A DNA stretch of 30,072 bases from Prosthecobacter debontii (GCA_945885485.1 CAMCYT010000004.1:1-30072); one strand, 5' to 3'; shown: positions 1 to 7,662, counted from the stretch's first letter. The notes: generated by a model not told the origin, from the letters alone. A program made the numbers and translations.

Positions 1-89
1 AAACTTGCTTGATGCGGCTGCGAAAGCGAGCAACCCACACACATGCCAGCTAGTACAAACACAACTAGTTTTCGTGAAAGATCATCCAT
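1..89 (-). CDS. Putative lipoprotein, N-terminal fragment cut by the window edge
   Basis: An open frame begins with ATG at 89 and runs off the left edge (29 codons visible). It encodes a basic start, a hydrophobic core (VVFVLAGMCVG) and then a cysteine in CVGCS, which resembles a type II signal peptide with a weak lipobox. An alternative ATG lies at 107 in the same frame, and a stop at 123-125 bounds the frame. There is no clear ribosome binding site at either start. It follows mutY on the same strand with a gap of about 45 bases, so it may share that transcript. The function cannot be judged from 29 residues and the call rests only on the signal-peptide pattern. Confidence 0.35.
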   Translation of the reverse strand, partial: MDDLSRKLVVFVLAGMCVGCSLSQPHQAS

Positions 90-134
90 CCGGAATAAAC
101 AGAGCATAAGCACGCACTCACGTCACATAAGTTT

Positions 135-1172
135 TTAGAAATCGCAAAGGATTGTATTCAGCGCCTTACGAAATGGTGCCGCTAGAGGCAATTCATTGAG
201 TCGATCTAAATCCGTCCATTCATCTCCTAGCATTGCGACGAAGAGATGATCTGGGTCACTGAGATACACTTTCAGTGAAACTCGGTAACGCGTGATCGCA
301 TAGGTAGCTTCATATATTTTTCCCAATCCCAAGCATTCTGTGCTGGATCTCAGAGGCAATTTCCACAACCCATTTCGGCGCTTTCCTGATTCATGATGAA
401 GCAGGATTCTCCCTGCCGAATCCCTGCAAAAGATCGCGTATTCATCAATTCCAGTGATAGCCACGGCAGGTTTTTTATTTGGGAGTTTTTCGGGTTCTTG
501 GCACTCGCAATACGAGGAAATGGGACACCATTCACAGGCGGGACGACCTGGGCGACATATTGTCTGGCCTAGTTCCATCATCGCGTGATGGTGAATGTCA
601 GGGCTTATTGGATCGCACAACTCCAGCGCCCATTCGCGATGTTTCTGAATCACTGCTTGTTCATCAATTGGCGATGCATCTGCCATCAGTCGTGCAAAAA
701 TGCGCGAGACGTTTCCATCGACCAAACCTGATGGTTTTCCAAAGGCAAACGCCATCAAAGCCGCCGCAGTGTATGGACCGATGCCGGGCAGATCGAGCAA
801 AGCTCTCTCGTCTTGTGGAAATTTTCCGTCGTGATTTGTTAGGATTGCTCTGGCGGTTTCCCTGAGCATCCGCGCCCTGCGGTAATAACCCAATCCCTCC
901 CATGCTTTCAGTAAACTCTCGTCATCCGCACTGGCTAAACTCTCTAAATCGGGAAATTTTTCGAGAAACCTAGTGTAATAACCTTTTCCAAGAACCGTCG
1001 CAATCTGCGTCTGCTGCAACATCATTTCTGAGACCAGGATCGGATAAGGCTCACGAGTTCTGCGCCACGGATAATCTTTTCCCACCTGACCGAACCAATC
1101 CGAAAGCGCTTTACGAAACTTCGTTTTCGCAGCGAGCGGGGATACTTTGAAGCGCGGCTTAGGCCTGTCCAT
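135..1172 (-). CDS. mutY: Adenine DNA glycosylase MutY
   Basis: MutY removes adenine mispaired with 8-oxoguanine in the base-excision repair GO system. The 345-residue protein has the usual family length. The catalytic glutamate is in VSEMMLQQTQ (E49). The helix-hairpin-helix LDLPGIGPYTAAAL is at about 127-139, followed by the catalytic aspartate in LVDGNVSRIF (D152). The [4Fe-4S] loop has the exact C-X6-C-X2-C-X5-C spacing at C206, C213, C216 and C222. Residues from about 235 to the end fit the Nudix-like domain that recognises oxidised guanine. The start codon overlaps the stop of the Fur-family gene by one base (TGATG), so the two are probably translationally coupled. Iron-sulfur dependence makes co-transcription with a Fur homologue suggestive, though this pairing is an inference. 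Confidence 0.96.
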   Translation of the reverse strand: MDRPKPRFKVSPLAAKTKFRKALSDWFGQVGKDYPWRRTREPYPILVSEMMLQQTQIATVLGKGYYTRFLEKFPDLESLASADDESLLKAWEGLGYYRRARMLRETARAILTNHDGKFPQDERALLDLPGIGPYTAAALMAFAFGKPSGLVDGNVSRIFARLMADASPIDEQAVIQKHREWALELCDPISPDIHHHAMMELGQTICRPGRPACEWCPISSYCECQEPEKLPNKKPAVAITGIDEYAIFCRDSAGRILLHHESGKRRNGLWKLPLRSSTECLGLGKIYEATYAITRYRVSLKVYLSDPDHLFVAMLGDEWTDLDRLNELPLAAPFRKALNTILCDF

Positions 1173-1678
1173 CAGCGTTTTTTACGGAGGCGTTTTCCTG
1201 TAAGGCGTGTGGCAATGAGGTTTGGACAGCGCCCATTTAACCTAAGTTGCTCACAATTCGCCTCGATCTTGATTGATTGGCGGACGGTTTTGAAACCCAA
1301 GTCCCGACTCAAAGAGTCCATTTGCATATCGACGTTTTCATCCTCAAACTCGACCACTTTTCCGCAATCGATGCATACCAAATGATTATGCGAGGGTTTG
1401 TTCAGGAAATTGGGATCGTAGGTCACTTGGTTCTCTCCAAGATCGATTTGACGTAAAAGATCCGCTTCCACCAACAGCCCAAGAGTCCGGTAAACCGTGG
1501 CGCGCGAGGTTTCAGAATCCACCTTTCGGACGCGGTCAAAGAGCTCCTCCGCAGTGAAATGCTCATCCCGCGAGAACACGACGTTCACGATCTGCTCACG
1601 CTGCATCGTTCTGCGTAGTCCTTTTCGGCGGATAAACTCATCCAGTCTCTGCCTAATTTCAGCATCCATGCCGATCAT
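1172..1678 (-). CDS. fur: Fur-family metal-dependent transcriptional regulator
   Basis: A 168-residue cytoplasmic regulator of the Fur/PerR/Zur family. The N-terminal winged helix includes H40 and the recognition-helix region SRATVYRTLGLL (58-69). The dimerisation domain carries the metal motif HNHLVCIDC with H97, H99, C102 and C105. A second cysteine pair, C142 and C151, near the C-terminus may complete the structural zinc site. The basic tail (GKRLRKKR) is a small extension. The start chosen is ATG at 1678; a second ATG three codons in is possible. It is the first gene of a unit with mutY. An inverted repeat lies 21-46 bases upstream, and a Fur-box-like palindrome lies before the TonB receptor about 5 kb away, which favours an iron-sensing Fur. 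PerR or Zur cannot be excluded from sequence alone. Confidence 0.92.
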   Translation of the reverse strand: MIGMDAEIRQRLDEFIRRKGLRRTMQREQIVNVVFSRDEHFTAEELFDRVRKVDSETSRATVYRTLGLLVEADLLRQIDLGENQVTYDPNFLNKPSHNHLVCIDCGKVVEFEDENVDMQMDSLSRDLGFKTVRQSIKIEANCEQLRLNGRCPNLIATRLTGKRLRKKR

Positions 1679-1698
1679 CCTTAACTTCCAGCCGCAAA

Positions 1699-1724
1699 AT
1701 GTAAACCCTGTGGATGGGTTACAT
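1699..1724. promoter_or_regulatory. Inverted repeat in the fur / sigma-factor divergent promoter region
   Basis: The arms ATGTAAACCC (1699-1708) and GGGTTACAT (1716-1724) are complementary apart from a single extra A, with a 7-base spacer. The site lies between divergently transcribed genes: 21 bases before the Fur-family start (minus) and 73 bases before the sigma-factor start (plus). This placement is typical of an operator. It does not look like the 7-1-7 Fur box seen at 6898-6916, so autoregulation by Fur is not established. Confidence 0.4.
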
Positions 1725-1796
1725 GACCGATTCTGACATTGCGTATCTTGGGATCACGCGTCATGTTCACATCAGGAATTTTTCTAGGAATTTTGC

Positions 1797-2453
1797 ATGA
1801 ATAACCACAGCGCCACGCCGTCCAACTCTGAGACAGATCCCGTCGGATCGCTGAGTGAGGATGGAACCGATCCAAACGAAGACTTACGATGGGTCACCTT
1901 AGCACAGAAAGGTGACATGAACGCCTACAACCAACTTGTCATCCGCCACCAAGGAAAAATTTACGCAATGATACGAAACATGGTCAGAAACGATGCAGAT
2001 GCGTGGGATTTATCTCAGGACGTTTTCATCAAGGCATGGAGAGCTCTTCCAAACTTTGAGGCCCGTTCCCGCTTCTCGACCTGGCTGTTCCGGATTTCCC
2101 ACAACGTCGTTTATGATTGGGTTCGTAAAAGGAAAATAGAAAGCAGCGGCGAGCTGAATGATGAAATTTTTAATCGAGATCGCATCGACCTCTCCGCCAG
2201 AACCGCCCCCGCTCTCATCGAATCTCCCGATGAAGCGCTTTCCAATTCCGAGCTCCGCATTAAAATTAGTGCAGCTTTAGAAAAAATTAGTCCTGAACAC
2301 CGTGAGGTAGTTATTCTAAAAGACGTTCAAGGTCTGTCCTACAAAGAAATCGCTGATGTCATGGAATGCACCCTCGGCACCGTGATGAGCCGCTTATTTT
2401 ACGCCCGCCAAAAACTCCAAACCTTACTCAAAGATGAATACGAAACCCGATGA
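1797..2453 (+). CDS. ECF RNA polymerase sigma factor (RpoE-like)
   Basis: A 218-residue sigma-70 family protein with only regions 2 and 4, as in ECF sigma factors. Region 2 spans about 44-112 and includes DAWDLSQDVFIKAWRALPNF and FSTWLFRISHNVVYDWVR (core binding and -10 recognition). Region 4 spans about 157-212, with the helix-turn-helix GLSYKEIADVMECTLGTVMSRLFYAR split by a short turn. The first 30 residues are an acidic, low-complexity extension. An AGGA sequence lies 8 bases before the ATG, better than most starts here. The 3' end overlaps the next gene by 20 bases, so the anti-sigma candidate is co-translated. It probably directs transcription of envelope genes, perhaps including the downstream unit. 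Confidence 0.93.
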   Translation: MNNHSATPSNSETDPVGSLSEDGTDPNEDLRWVTLAQKGDMNAYNQLVIRHQGKIYAMIRNMVRNDADAWDLSQDVFIKAWRALPNFEARSRFSTWLFRISHNVVYDWVRKRKIESSGELNDEIFNRDRIDLSARTAPALIESPDEALSNSELRIKISAALEKISPEHREVVILKDVQGLSYKEIADVMECTLGTVMSRLFYARQKLQTLLKDEYETR

Positions 2454-3039
2454 AACCAAACTAGCCATGTGGCTGGATGATGAACTCGCCGGCGCCGAGC
2501 TCGCTGATATGAACACGTGGGCAGCCGCTCACCCAGAACACTTGGTAGCTCGCGACGAACTTCGGAAATTCCGAGATATGCTCACCCAAAACGTTCCCGC
2601 CAGCGAGGAGCCTCCATACCCGGATTTTTTCCTCACTCGCATCAACCAAGGCATCCGCGAACTCGAAAGCAGACCCGTAGCTGCCGTTCAGTCCGGCAAT
2701 CGCTCGTTTTGGAAATCGTGGTTCATGCCGATTGCCGCCTGCGCCGGCATGGTGCTGGCCTTTTCCATCGGCAAACAAAGCAGCACCAAAGAAGCACCCA
2801 TTGCTATCGACGAATCATCGAAATCCGATACCACGCCTTTGGTCTACACCCCCGAGGCTGGCGTGTTTGCCGAGTGGGTTCCAACGGAGCAAGCCAACGC
2901 ATCTGTCATTTTACTAAAAGGGGTGACTGCCATTCCAGACTCCACTGATTTCTCCGAAACCGTCTACGTTCCGACCGCAAGAGAATCCGATCGTACCGCC
3001 ACCTTGGAGCCAGACTCCACTGAGAACTCGACCCAATGA
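2434..3039 (+). CDS. Membrane-anchored anti-sigma factor candidate
   Basis: A 201-residue protein whose start lies inside the sigma gene (20-base overlap), the usual arrangement for a cognate anti-sigma factor. Residues 1-50 (KLAMWLDDELAGAELADMNTW onward) resemble the short helical cytoplasmic domain that binds ECF sigma factors. The zinc-binding HX3CX2C motif of the ZAS class is absent. One membrane segment lies at about 96-113 (FMPIAACAGMVLAFSIG). The remaining roughly 85 residues are polar and would be periplasmic. No enzymatic motif is visible. The assignment rests on position and topology more than on sequence similarity. Confidence 0.7.
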   Translation: MNTKPDETKLAMWLDDELAGAELADMNTWAAAHPEHLVARDELRKFRDMLTQNVPASEEPPYPDFFLTRINQGIRELESRPVAAVQSGNRSFWKSWFMPIAACAGMVLAFSIGKQSSTKEAPIAIDESSKSDTTPLVYTPEAGVFAEWVPTEQANASVILLKGVTAIPDSTDFSETVYVPTARESDRTATLEPDSTENSTQ

Positions 3040-3542
3040 AATCTCTTCGCTCAATTCTTAGTTGTCTGTTTGCGTTGGCTCTCCTCGTGATTGCATCCAA
3101 TCCCTTGCATGCTCAAGAAGATCTAGGGGGGGCGAAAATTGGAACCTTAAAAGTGTCCGTATATTACGCAACGAACGGCGATCCCTCTGCTGCTGGAGAA
3201 CGCACTGAAAAGATTTCCGAAGCCACTAAAAAAAATCTCAGCGCAACAGAAAGCTTGCGATTTACTAACTACCTAGCCATGGGCGCAGACTCGAAACCCA
3301 TCTTCAAATCCTACGAAAACTGGGCACAACCGCTCAAACCCGCAGATGAAATTCTCATTCGTTTTGAGACGCGCTTAGAACACACCGAAAATGAAATGCC
3401 ACTGAACTTGGATCTTTGGCTGAGCCGAAAAAAAGTCCTCAAATCGGACATCACGCTAAAACAAGGCCAACCTCTCTATATCCTCGGTCCCGAATGGAGA
3501 GGCGGACATTTAATCATCGCCGTTGAGCTTACACCGAAGTAA
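3036..3542 (+). CDS. Secreted protein of unknown function in the sigma-factor unit
   Basis: A 168-residue protein with a clear signal peptide (hydrophobic LFALALLVIA, probable cleavage after A26 in PLHA-QE). The mature part has about 140 residues, no cysteines and alternating hydrophobic/polar stretches that suggest a beta-sandwich, for example LKVSVYYAT, ILIRFETRLEH and LIIAVELTPK. The start overlaps the anti-sigma stop by four bases (ATGA), so the two are translationally coupled. I do not recognise the family. As the third gene of a sigma/anti-sigma unit it could be an envelope sensor or partner of the anti-sigma factor, but this is inference from position only. Confidence 0.75.
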   Translation: MKSLRSILSCLFALALLVIASNPLHAQEDLGGAKIGTLKVSVYYATNGDPSAAGERTEKISEATKKNLSATESLRFTNYLAMGADSKPIFKSYENWAQPLKPADEILIRFETRLEHTENEMPLNLDLWLSRKKVLKSDITLKQGQPLYILGPEWRGGHLIIAVELTPK

Positions 3543-3563
3543 TCCAAGATTTAGAACTAAGAC

Positions 3564-4241
3564 ATGAAACTTTTATCGCTTATCTTTCTCGCTTTCTGCG
3601 TAACTCTGCAGGCAGGGGATTTGAAATTTGAAAAAGACCTTTACGAGGCGCATGCAGGACTCAAGGACGAACTAGTCACTAGCGAGTTCAATTTCACCAA
3701 CGCCAGCGATAGAACGGTCAAAATCCGCCTCGCGGATGCAGGCTGCAGTTGCGTGGCCGTGGAACTTTTAAACGGTAAAACCACCTACGCAGCTGGTGAA
3801 TCTGGGATCATGCGCTTAACTTACAAAATCGAAAGCACCCAAGGCATTATCAATAAAACTGTCTCCATTTGGCTCGAAGGCGATCCCGATGAAAAACCCT
3901 CCTCGCAAGTCGTCTTTCGCATACACATCCCCACCGCCATTACACTCGAACCAAAAACCTTAAATTGGGATATCGACTCTAAACCCGAAGCTAAATTCAT
4001 ACGGATCAAAATCGATTACGATAAACCCGTACGCGTTATCAAGGTTTCATTAAGCAGCGAAAACTTCACCACTGAAATCGTCACCGTCGAAGACGGCAAA
4101 TCCTACGATGTCAAAGTCACTCCCAAAAGCACCGCCGATCCGGGAATTTGCCTGATCGGAATCGAATCCGATATCGATCTTCAAAAATACCGAGCGCAGC
4201 AAGGATTCGCCAGAGTCTCGCGTCCCACGACTAAACCATGA
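3564..4241 (+). CDS. Exported DUF1573-like protein
   Basis: A 225-residue protein with a signal peptide (cleavage near A17, TLQA-GD). Residues 25-110 carry the DUF1573 pattern: an Ig-like strand with F-N-F-T-N, then a conserved small-cysteine motif GCSCVAVEL with C61 and C63, then YAAGESGIMRLTYKIES. A second beta-rich domain follows (about 125-225). DUF1573 proteins are common in the Bacteroidota and PVC groups, and their biochemical role is unsettled. It starts 21 bases after the preceding gene and overlaps the rhodanese gene by four bases. Cysteines in this protein and the next suggest an envelope sulfur or thiol function, as an inference. Confidence 0.82.
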   Translation: MKLLSLIFLAFCVTLQAGDLKFEKDLYEAHAGLKDELVTSEFNFTNASDRTVKIRLADAGCSCVAVELLNGKTTYAAGESGIMRLTYKIESTQGIINKTVSIWLEGDPDEKPSSQVVFRIHIPTAITLEPKTLNWDIDSKPEAKFIRIKIDYDKPVRVIKVSLSSENFTTEIVTVEDGKSYDVKVTPKSTADPGICLIGIESDIDLQKYRAQQGFARVSRPTTKP

Positions 4242-4708
4242 AGTCCGTCTTCCAAATCGCGATTCTATTCGCGATCTCGGCGTCCGCCGCGAGCGTAAGC
4301 TGGCTTACAAGAGATACGACTCCAAAACCGATCCCCGTTCCTCTCTGCAATTCCTCCTTACTCAAAGAAGGCGAAATCTGCTTCCATCAGGCTCCTGAAA
4401 ACGTGCTTTGGATCGATGCCAGAACTCGCAAAGAATGGGAGAAAGATGGTTATCCAAATTCAATCTTATGGAACCTAGATCCAAAAGAAGACGCCAATAA
4501 AATGGAAGCTGATGCGGTGTTTAAAATCGCTGAAAGCAAATTTATCGTCATTTACTGCACCAGCCAAGCTTGTGGTACGAGCAAAGAAATCGCTAACAAA
4601 ATACGCAAACTGGATTTTGGAGCGAAAGTCAAAACCCTATATGGAGGTTATCCGTCTTTAGTTTTCAAAAAACAAGGTGATGGATCATTAAACCCATCAC
4701 CTCGCTAA
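4238..4708 (+). CDS. Exported rhodanese-like domain protein
   Basis: A 156-residue protein with an N-terminal hydrophobic segment (about 5-22), either a signal peptide or an anchor, so it should act in the periplasm. The rhodanese fold is seen from ENVLWIDARTRKEWEKDGYPNSILWNL (54-80) through the active-site loop. The candidate catalytic cysteine is C107 in YCTSQACGTS, with a second cysteine at C112. The loop lacks the CRxGxR signature of thiosulfate sulfurtransferases, so the substrate is unknown. The ATGA overlap with the DUF1573 gene indicates coupled expression. The last codons sit inside a hairpin that reads as a terminator on the opposite strand. Confidence 0.85.
   Translation: MKSVFQIAILFAISASAASVSWLTRDTTPKPIPVPLCNSSLLKEGEICFHQAPENVLWIDARTRKEWEKDGYPNSILWNLDPKEDANKMEADAVFKIAESKFIVIYCTSQACGTSKEIANKIRKLDFGAKVKTLYGGYPSLVFKKQGDGSLNPSPR
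4666..4701 (-). terminator. Rho-independent terminator for the TonB receptor gene
   Basis: On the minus strand an 8-bp perfect stem (GGTGATGG, 4694-4701, pairing with CCATCACC, 4676-4683) encloses a 10-base loop and is followed by TTGTTTTTTG. It begins 33 bases after the receptor stop codon. It lies entirely within the last codons of the convergent rhodanese gene, so one stretch of DNA is both coding and terminator. Confidence 0.75.
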
Positions 4709-4733
4709 ATCGCTATAAACTCATTAAGACCTG

Positions 4734-6881
4734 TTAGAACTCCAGAGAGGCTCCGACGTAGAAGTTTCTGCCCTTAGCCGGATCGATCCCGTCCGAGCGA
4801 ACGCGACTGAAGTAACTTTCATCGAAGATATTATTGATCCCCGCGAGCAGGCGGACATTTTTGTGAACTTTCACCTCTGCGGTTAGATCCCATAACATGT
4901 AAGCGGGCACTTGGCGACCAGGGGTGTTCGTGTCATCAGTGTAATGACCATCCACAAAGGTTCCACCAAAGGTGACTTTTGCGCGGTCGTTATAAGCATA
5001 ATTGAGTCCTGTCCGGAAAATGTAACTTGGCGCGTATTGAGGGGTTAGTCCGTCATTCGGTCCCTCGCTGAATTTCGCATCAAGCAGTGTGGCATTGATG
5101 TAAAAATCAAGCTCACCATAGATTTCCGAAAGGCTAGCCAGTTTTGTGATATCGAAAATAGCCGACACATCCACGCCTTTGTGAATTGCATCACCCACGT
5201 TTTGGAAAACGGTATCCGGACCTACAACCACTGAGCCGATTTGATCTTCAAACGAGAGCAGGAAGACACTGGCATCGAGAGTAAGCCAATCGATCGCACG
5301 GGTTTTGTAGCCCAACTCGTATTCAATCGATTTACCTTCCTCGAGATCGCCGTTCACCAATTGGCTCGGACCCGTCGGTACCGCCTCCGCGAAAACCTGA
5401 GGACGGTATCCTTGGGAAATATTTCCATAGATCGCTGAGTCGTCCTGGGTCGCGTATTCCGCACCGAGCCCACCAAGGAAAACATGATCCGATACCTCTT
5501 TCGAGCGCAGCGGAGCACCGGAATCGAGATTCAGCGTTTCATTCACTTTTTGGCGGAAGTTTTCAACACGCAGAGCCGGCGTGATGGAGAACTTTCCAAA
5601 AGTGAATTTGTTTTCTACAAAAACTGGAGCGTATAACACTTCTCTATCAGAAGCACGACGAAGCGCTCCGGAGCTAGCGTTCGGCGTAGCGCCAAGCTCG
5701 TCGGTGCGGGGCGAATCCGTGTAGTAAAGTTGAATTCCTGTTGAGAAGGTATGCGGAGTATCGCCGCTATTGCCCCAGTTCAAGCGATATCGCGTATCCA
5801 GCCCAACGGTCTCAAACTGTTGGGTTTCAATGGAATTGGTGGTCGATGTGGGACCAACGGGCGCTGTGCCGAAACCGCCGCCGCGCTGACGCGCTGTGTA
5901 GCGGGTGTAGTCCGTCCACCACAAGGTGCTGGTAATCACAGAATCCGATGTTGGCTCTACTTCATATCCAATCGACACGAAATCGCGATCCAGTTCTAAG
6001 CGATCAAAAAGCCGCGTCGCGGTGAGATCAGCCAATCCAAAATTAGCAACTGTCAGGCCACCTGGCTCACCGTGTTCCTCATGGTATGTGGAAGCGTTGA
6101 ATATGAATTTACCAGCCGACTCGGTTTCGTAAATAAGTTTCAACGCCAAGTTATCGAGAACGAAATCGCTGTTAGTTGAGCGGAAGCCATCGCCTTCACG
6201 ATGGTTGTAGTAAAAATAGTAGCCCAAATTTCCAACCGTGCCATCGGCGGAACTGAATGTGGAATAGAGATCGTCACTACCCACGATGTGTTGGGTGCGC
6301 AGGGAAAATTCACGGTCTTTGCGCGGCACATGAGTCACGTAATTCAAAGCCCCACCCGGCTGTGGTCCGTAAAGCAACGCGGCTCCGCCATGCACAAAAT
6401 CCACGCGATCCACCGTATCGAGCGGCGGCGTGTAATATGCTTCCGGATATCCAAACTGATCCGCGTGAATCGGAATCCCATCCTGAAGAACTTGCGTGAA
6501 CTGCGCACGATGTGGATTCAATCCACGGTAACCAATGCTCACCAACGGAGATGACTCCTCCGAAATCAAAAGACTCGGCGTCTGTGATAACAACTGACGA
6601 TAATTGTTGTTGATGATCTTCGCTTGCGCATCCGTATCGAGAATCGCGGTTTTCTTACCCGAAAAAATCGCCGTCCCAACCACATCCGGCAACCAGCCCT
6701 GCTGTGACAACGAATCTGCCTCCGATTCCCCCACAATCACAAGCGCGTCTAGCGTCTGGCTCGTCAGAGGTTTTGTTTCCGATGCTTCCTGCGCCATCGC
6801 CAAACCTCCAAATGCCATTCCAACAATCCCCACCCCACTCAACCACTCACCGATTCTCCGCTTCGTTTTGTTCAGTTTCAT
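4734..6881 (-). CDS. TonB-dependent outer-membrane receptor, FecA-like
   Basis: A 715-residue outer-membrane receptor, the usual size for siderophore or ferric-citrate transporters. The signal peptide ends near A30 (LAMA-QE). A TonB-box-like segment LDALVIVG lies at 44-51. The plug domain follows, with the QLLSQTPSLLISEESSPLVSI region, VSIGYRGLNPHRAQFTQVLQDGIP and VDFVHGGAALLYGPQPGGALNYVT. The barrel contains many aromatic-rich strands and ends with the terminal phenylalanine (NFYVGASLEF) needed for outer-membrane assembly. It is monocistronic, with its own terminator and a Fur-box-like palindrome 17 bases before the start. The substrate is probably a ferric chelate. No exbB/exbD/tonB or ABC importer is in the window. 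Confidence 0.92.
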   Translation of the reverse strand: MKLNKTKRRIGEWLSGVGIVGMAFGGLAMAQEASETKPLTSQTLDALVIVGESEADSLSQQGWLPDVVGTAIFSGKKTAILDTDAQAKIINNNYRQLLSQTPSLLISEESSPLVSIGYRGLNPHRAQFTQVLQDGIPIHADQFGYPEAYYTPPLDTVDRVDFVHGGAALLYGPQPGGALNYVTHVPRKDREFSLRTQHIVGSDDLYSTFSSADGTVGNLGYYFYYNHREGDGFRSTNSDFVLDNLALKLIYETESAGKFIFNASTYHEEHGEPGGLTVANFGLADLTATRLFDRLELDRDFVSIGYEVEPTSDSVITSTLWWTDYTRYTARQRGGGFGTAPVGPTSTTNSIETQQFETVGLDTRYRLNWGNSGDTPHTFSTGIQLYYTDSPRTDELGATPNASSGALRRASDREVLYAPVFVENKFTFGKFSITPALRVENFRQKVNETLNLDSGAPLRSKEVSDHVFLGGLGAEYATQDDSAIYGNISQGYRPQVFAEAVPTGPSQLVNGDLEEGKSIEYELGYKTRAIDWLTLDASVFLLSFEDQIGSVVVGPDTVFQNVGDAIHKGVDVSAIFDITKLASLSEIYGELDFYINATLLDAKFSEGPNDGLTPQYAPSYIFRTGLNYAYNDRAKVTFGGTFVDGHYTDDTNTPGRQVPAYMLWDLTAEVKVHKNVRLLAGINNIFDESYFSRVRSDGIDPAKGRNFYVGASLEF

Positions 6882-6897
6882 ATCTATTTTTATCTTT

Positions 6898-6916
6898 AAT
6901 GAGACTCAGTCTCATT
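6898..6916. promoter_or_regulatory. Fur-box-like operator upstream of the TonB receptor
   Basis: AATGAGACTCAGTCTCATT is a perfect 9-1-9 palindrome. Its core TGAGACT-C-AGTCTCA has the 7-1-7 architecture of the classical Fur box (TGATAAT-A-ATTATCA), agreeing at T, G, A and the terminal TCA. It ends 17 bases before the receptor start codon, where repression would block transcription. A Fur homologue is encoded in the same window. The assignment combines visible symmetry, position and known Fur biology. Confidence 0.7.
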
Positions 6917-7018
6917 TGTGCGGGGATTTATTCCCATGATTCGAGGGCCGGCGTCAAAGAAAAAAGTGAGAAATTTCGAGTCGATTCACGGTTCCTTTCG
7001 GGTAAAGCCATTCATCAT

Positions 7019-7414
7019 TCAAACTCCTCCAGTATGCTCACGTAACCAGGTGCAGAATTTAAATTCTGAAATTTCTCCAGCGGCGAGCGCCAACATTGTT
7101 TGGTATCGTTCCGATTTTTCGGCATGTAACTCTACGCCGTTCCATTTCAAGAAGAGGCGATAGACCACAAAAGCCGTGCGTTTGTTCCCATCCAAAAAAG
7201 CGTGATTTTTAGCTAGCCCGAATGCATAAGCAGCGGCAAGGGCACAGAGATCGGGTTTGGGATCAGAGTAATAATGCAGCTGCTCAGGCCTAGATAGAGC
7301 AGATAATAGAAAATGTTCATCACGAAGTCCGTCCTGCCCTCCGTGCTCGGCAATTTGCCTAGCATGAAGAGCGAGAGTTATTTCCCTGGTTATCCATTTG
7401 GGCTCAGGAATCAT
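7019..7414 (-). CDS. doc: Doc/Fic-family toxin (death-on-curing type)
   Basis: A 131-residue protein, the size of Doc toxins. The Fic active-site loop HAFLDGNKRT (71-80) contains the catalytic histidine and the lysine in place of glycine (GNKR) that marks Doc-type kinases, which phosphorylate EF-Tu and stop translation. The C-terminal helices are intact and no truncation is seen. The start overlaps the antitoxin stop by four bases (ATGA), the classic arrangement that keeps the two proteins in ratio. Unlike phage P1 doc, its partner is an AbrB/MazE-fold antitoxin and not a Phd-fold one. Confidence 0.9.
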   Translation of the reverse strand: MIPEPKWITREITLALHARQIAEHGGQDGLRDEHFLLSALSRPEQLHYYSDPKPDLCALAAAYAFGLAKNHAFLDGNKRTAFVVYRLFLKWNGVELHAEKSERYQTMLALAAGEISEFKFCTWLREHTGGV

Positions 7415-7638
7415 TCGGCAAGTTTGCGTAACACATCTCTATCCTCACGCATGATTTCCTCAGCTAGCGACATCGCCATGGCGAAATCCGCATCATAAGG
7501 GCTCAAACTCAAGCCGTCGGGAGTTTCCGTGACGGTTAGGGTGTCGCCTTTACCCACACGCAGTTTTTCCATCAACTCCTTGGGTAAAATGATACCTGCG
7601 GAATTTCCGATAGAAGTGATTTTGACGGTTGTGACCAT
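7411..7638 (-). CDS. AbrB/MazE-fold antitoxin of the Doc toxin
   Basis: A 75-residue protein. Residues 1-48 form a SpoVT-AbrB swapped-hairpin DNA-binding domain (VKITSIGNSAGIILPKELMEKL, in two pieces, then VGKGDTLTVTETPDGLSL). The tail, about 50-75 (FAMAMSLAEEIMREDRDVLRKLAE, split here), is a helix of the kind that threads into the Doc groove and neutralises it. It precedes doc with an ATGA overlap. An inverted repeat lies 9-24 bases before its start and is the expected autoregulatory operator. Confidence 0.9.
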   Translation of the reverse strand: MVTTVKITSIGNSAGIILPKELMEKLRVGKGDTLTVTETPDGLSLSPYDADFAMAMSLAEEIMREDRDVLRKLAE

Positions 7639-7646
7639 GTAAGGAA

Positions 7647-7662
7647 TATAACAAATGTTATA
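7647..7662. promoter_or_regulatory. Candidate operator of the AbrB/Doc toxin-antitoxin unit
   Basis: TATAACAAATGTTATA has perfect 6-base arms (7647-7652 and 7657-7662) around a 4-base spacer and ends 9 bases before the antitoxin start codon. Short palindromes in this position are the usual binding sites of AbrB-fold antitoxins and of antitoxin-toxin complexes. The AT-rich arms could also contain the -10 element. Confidence 0.5.
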
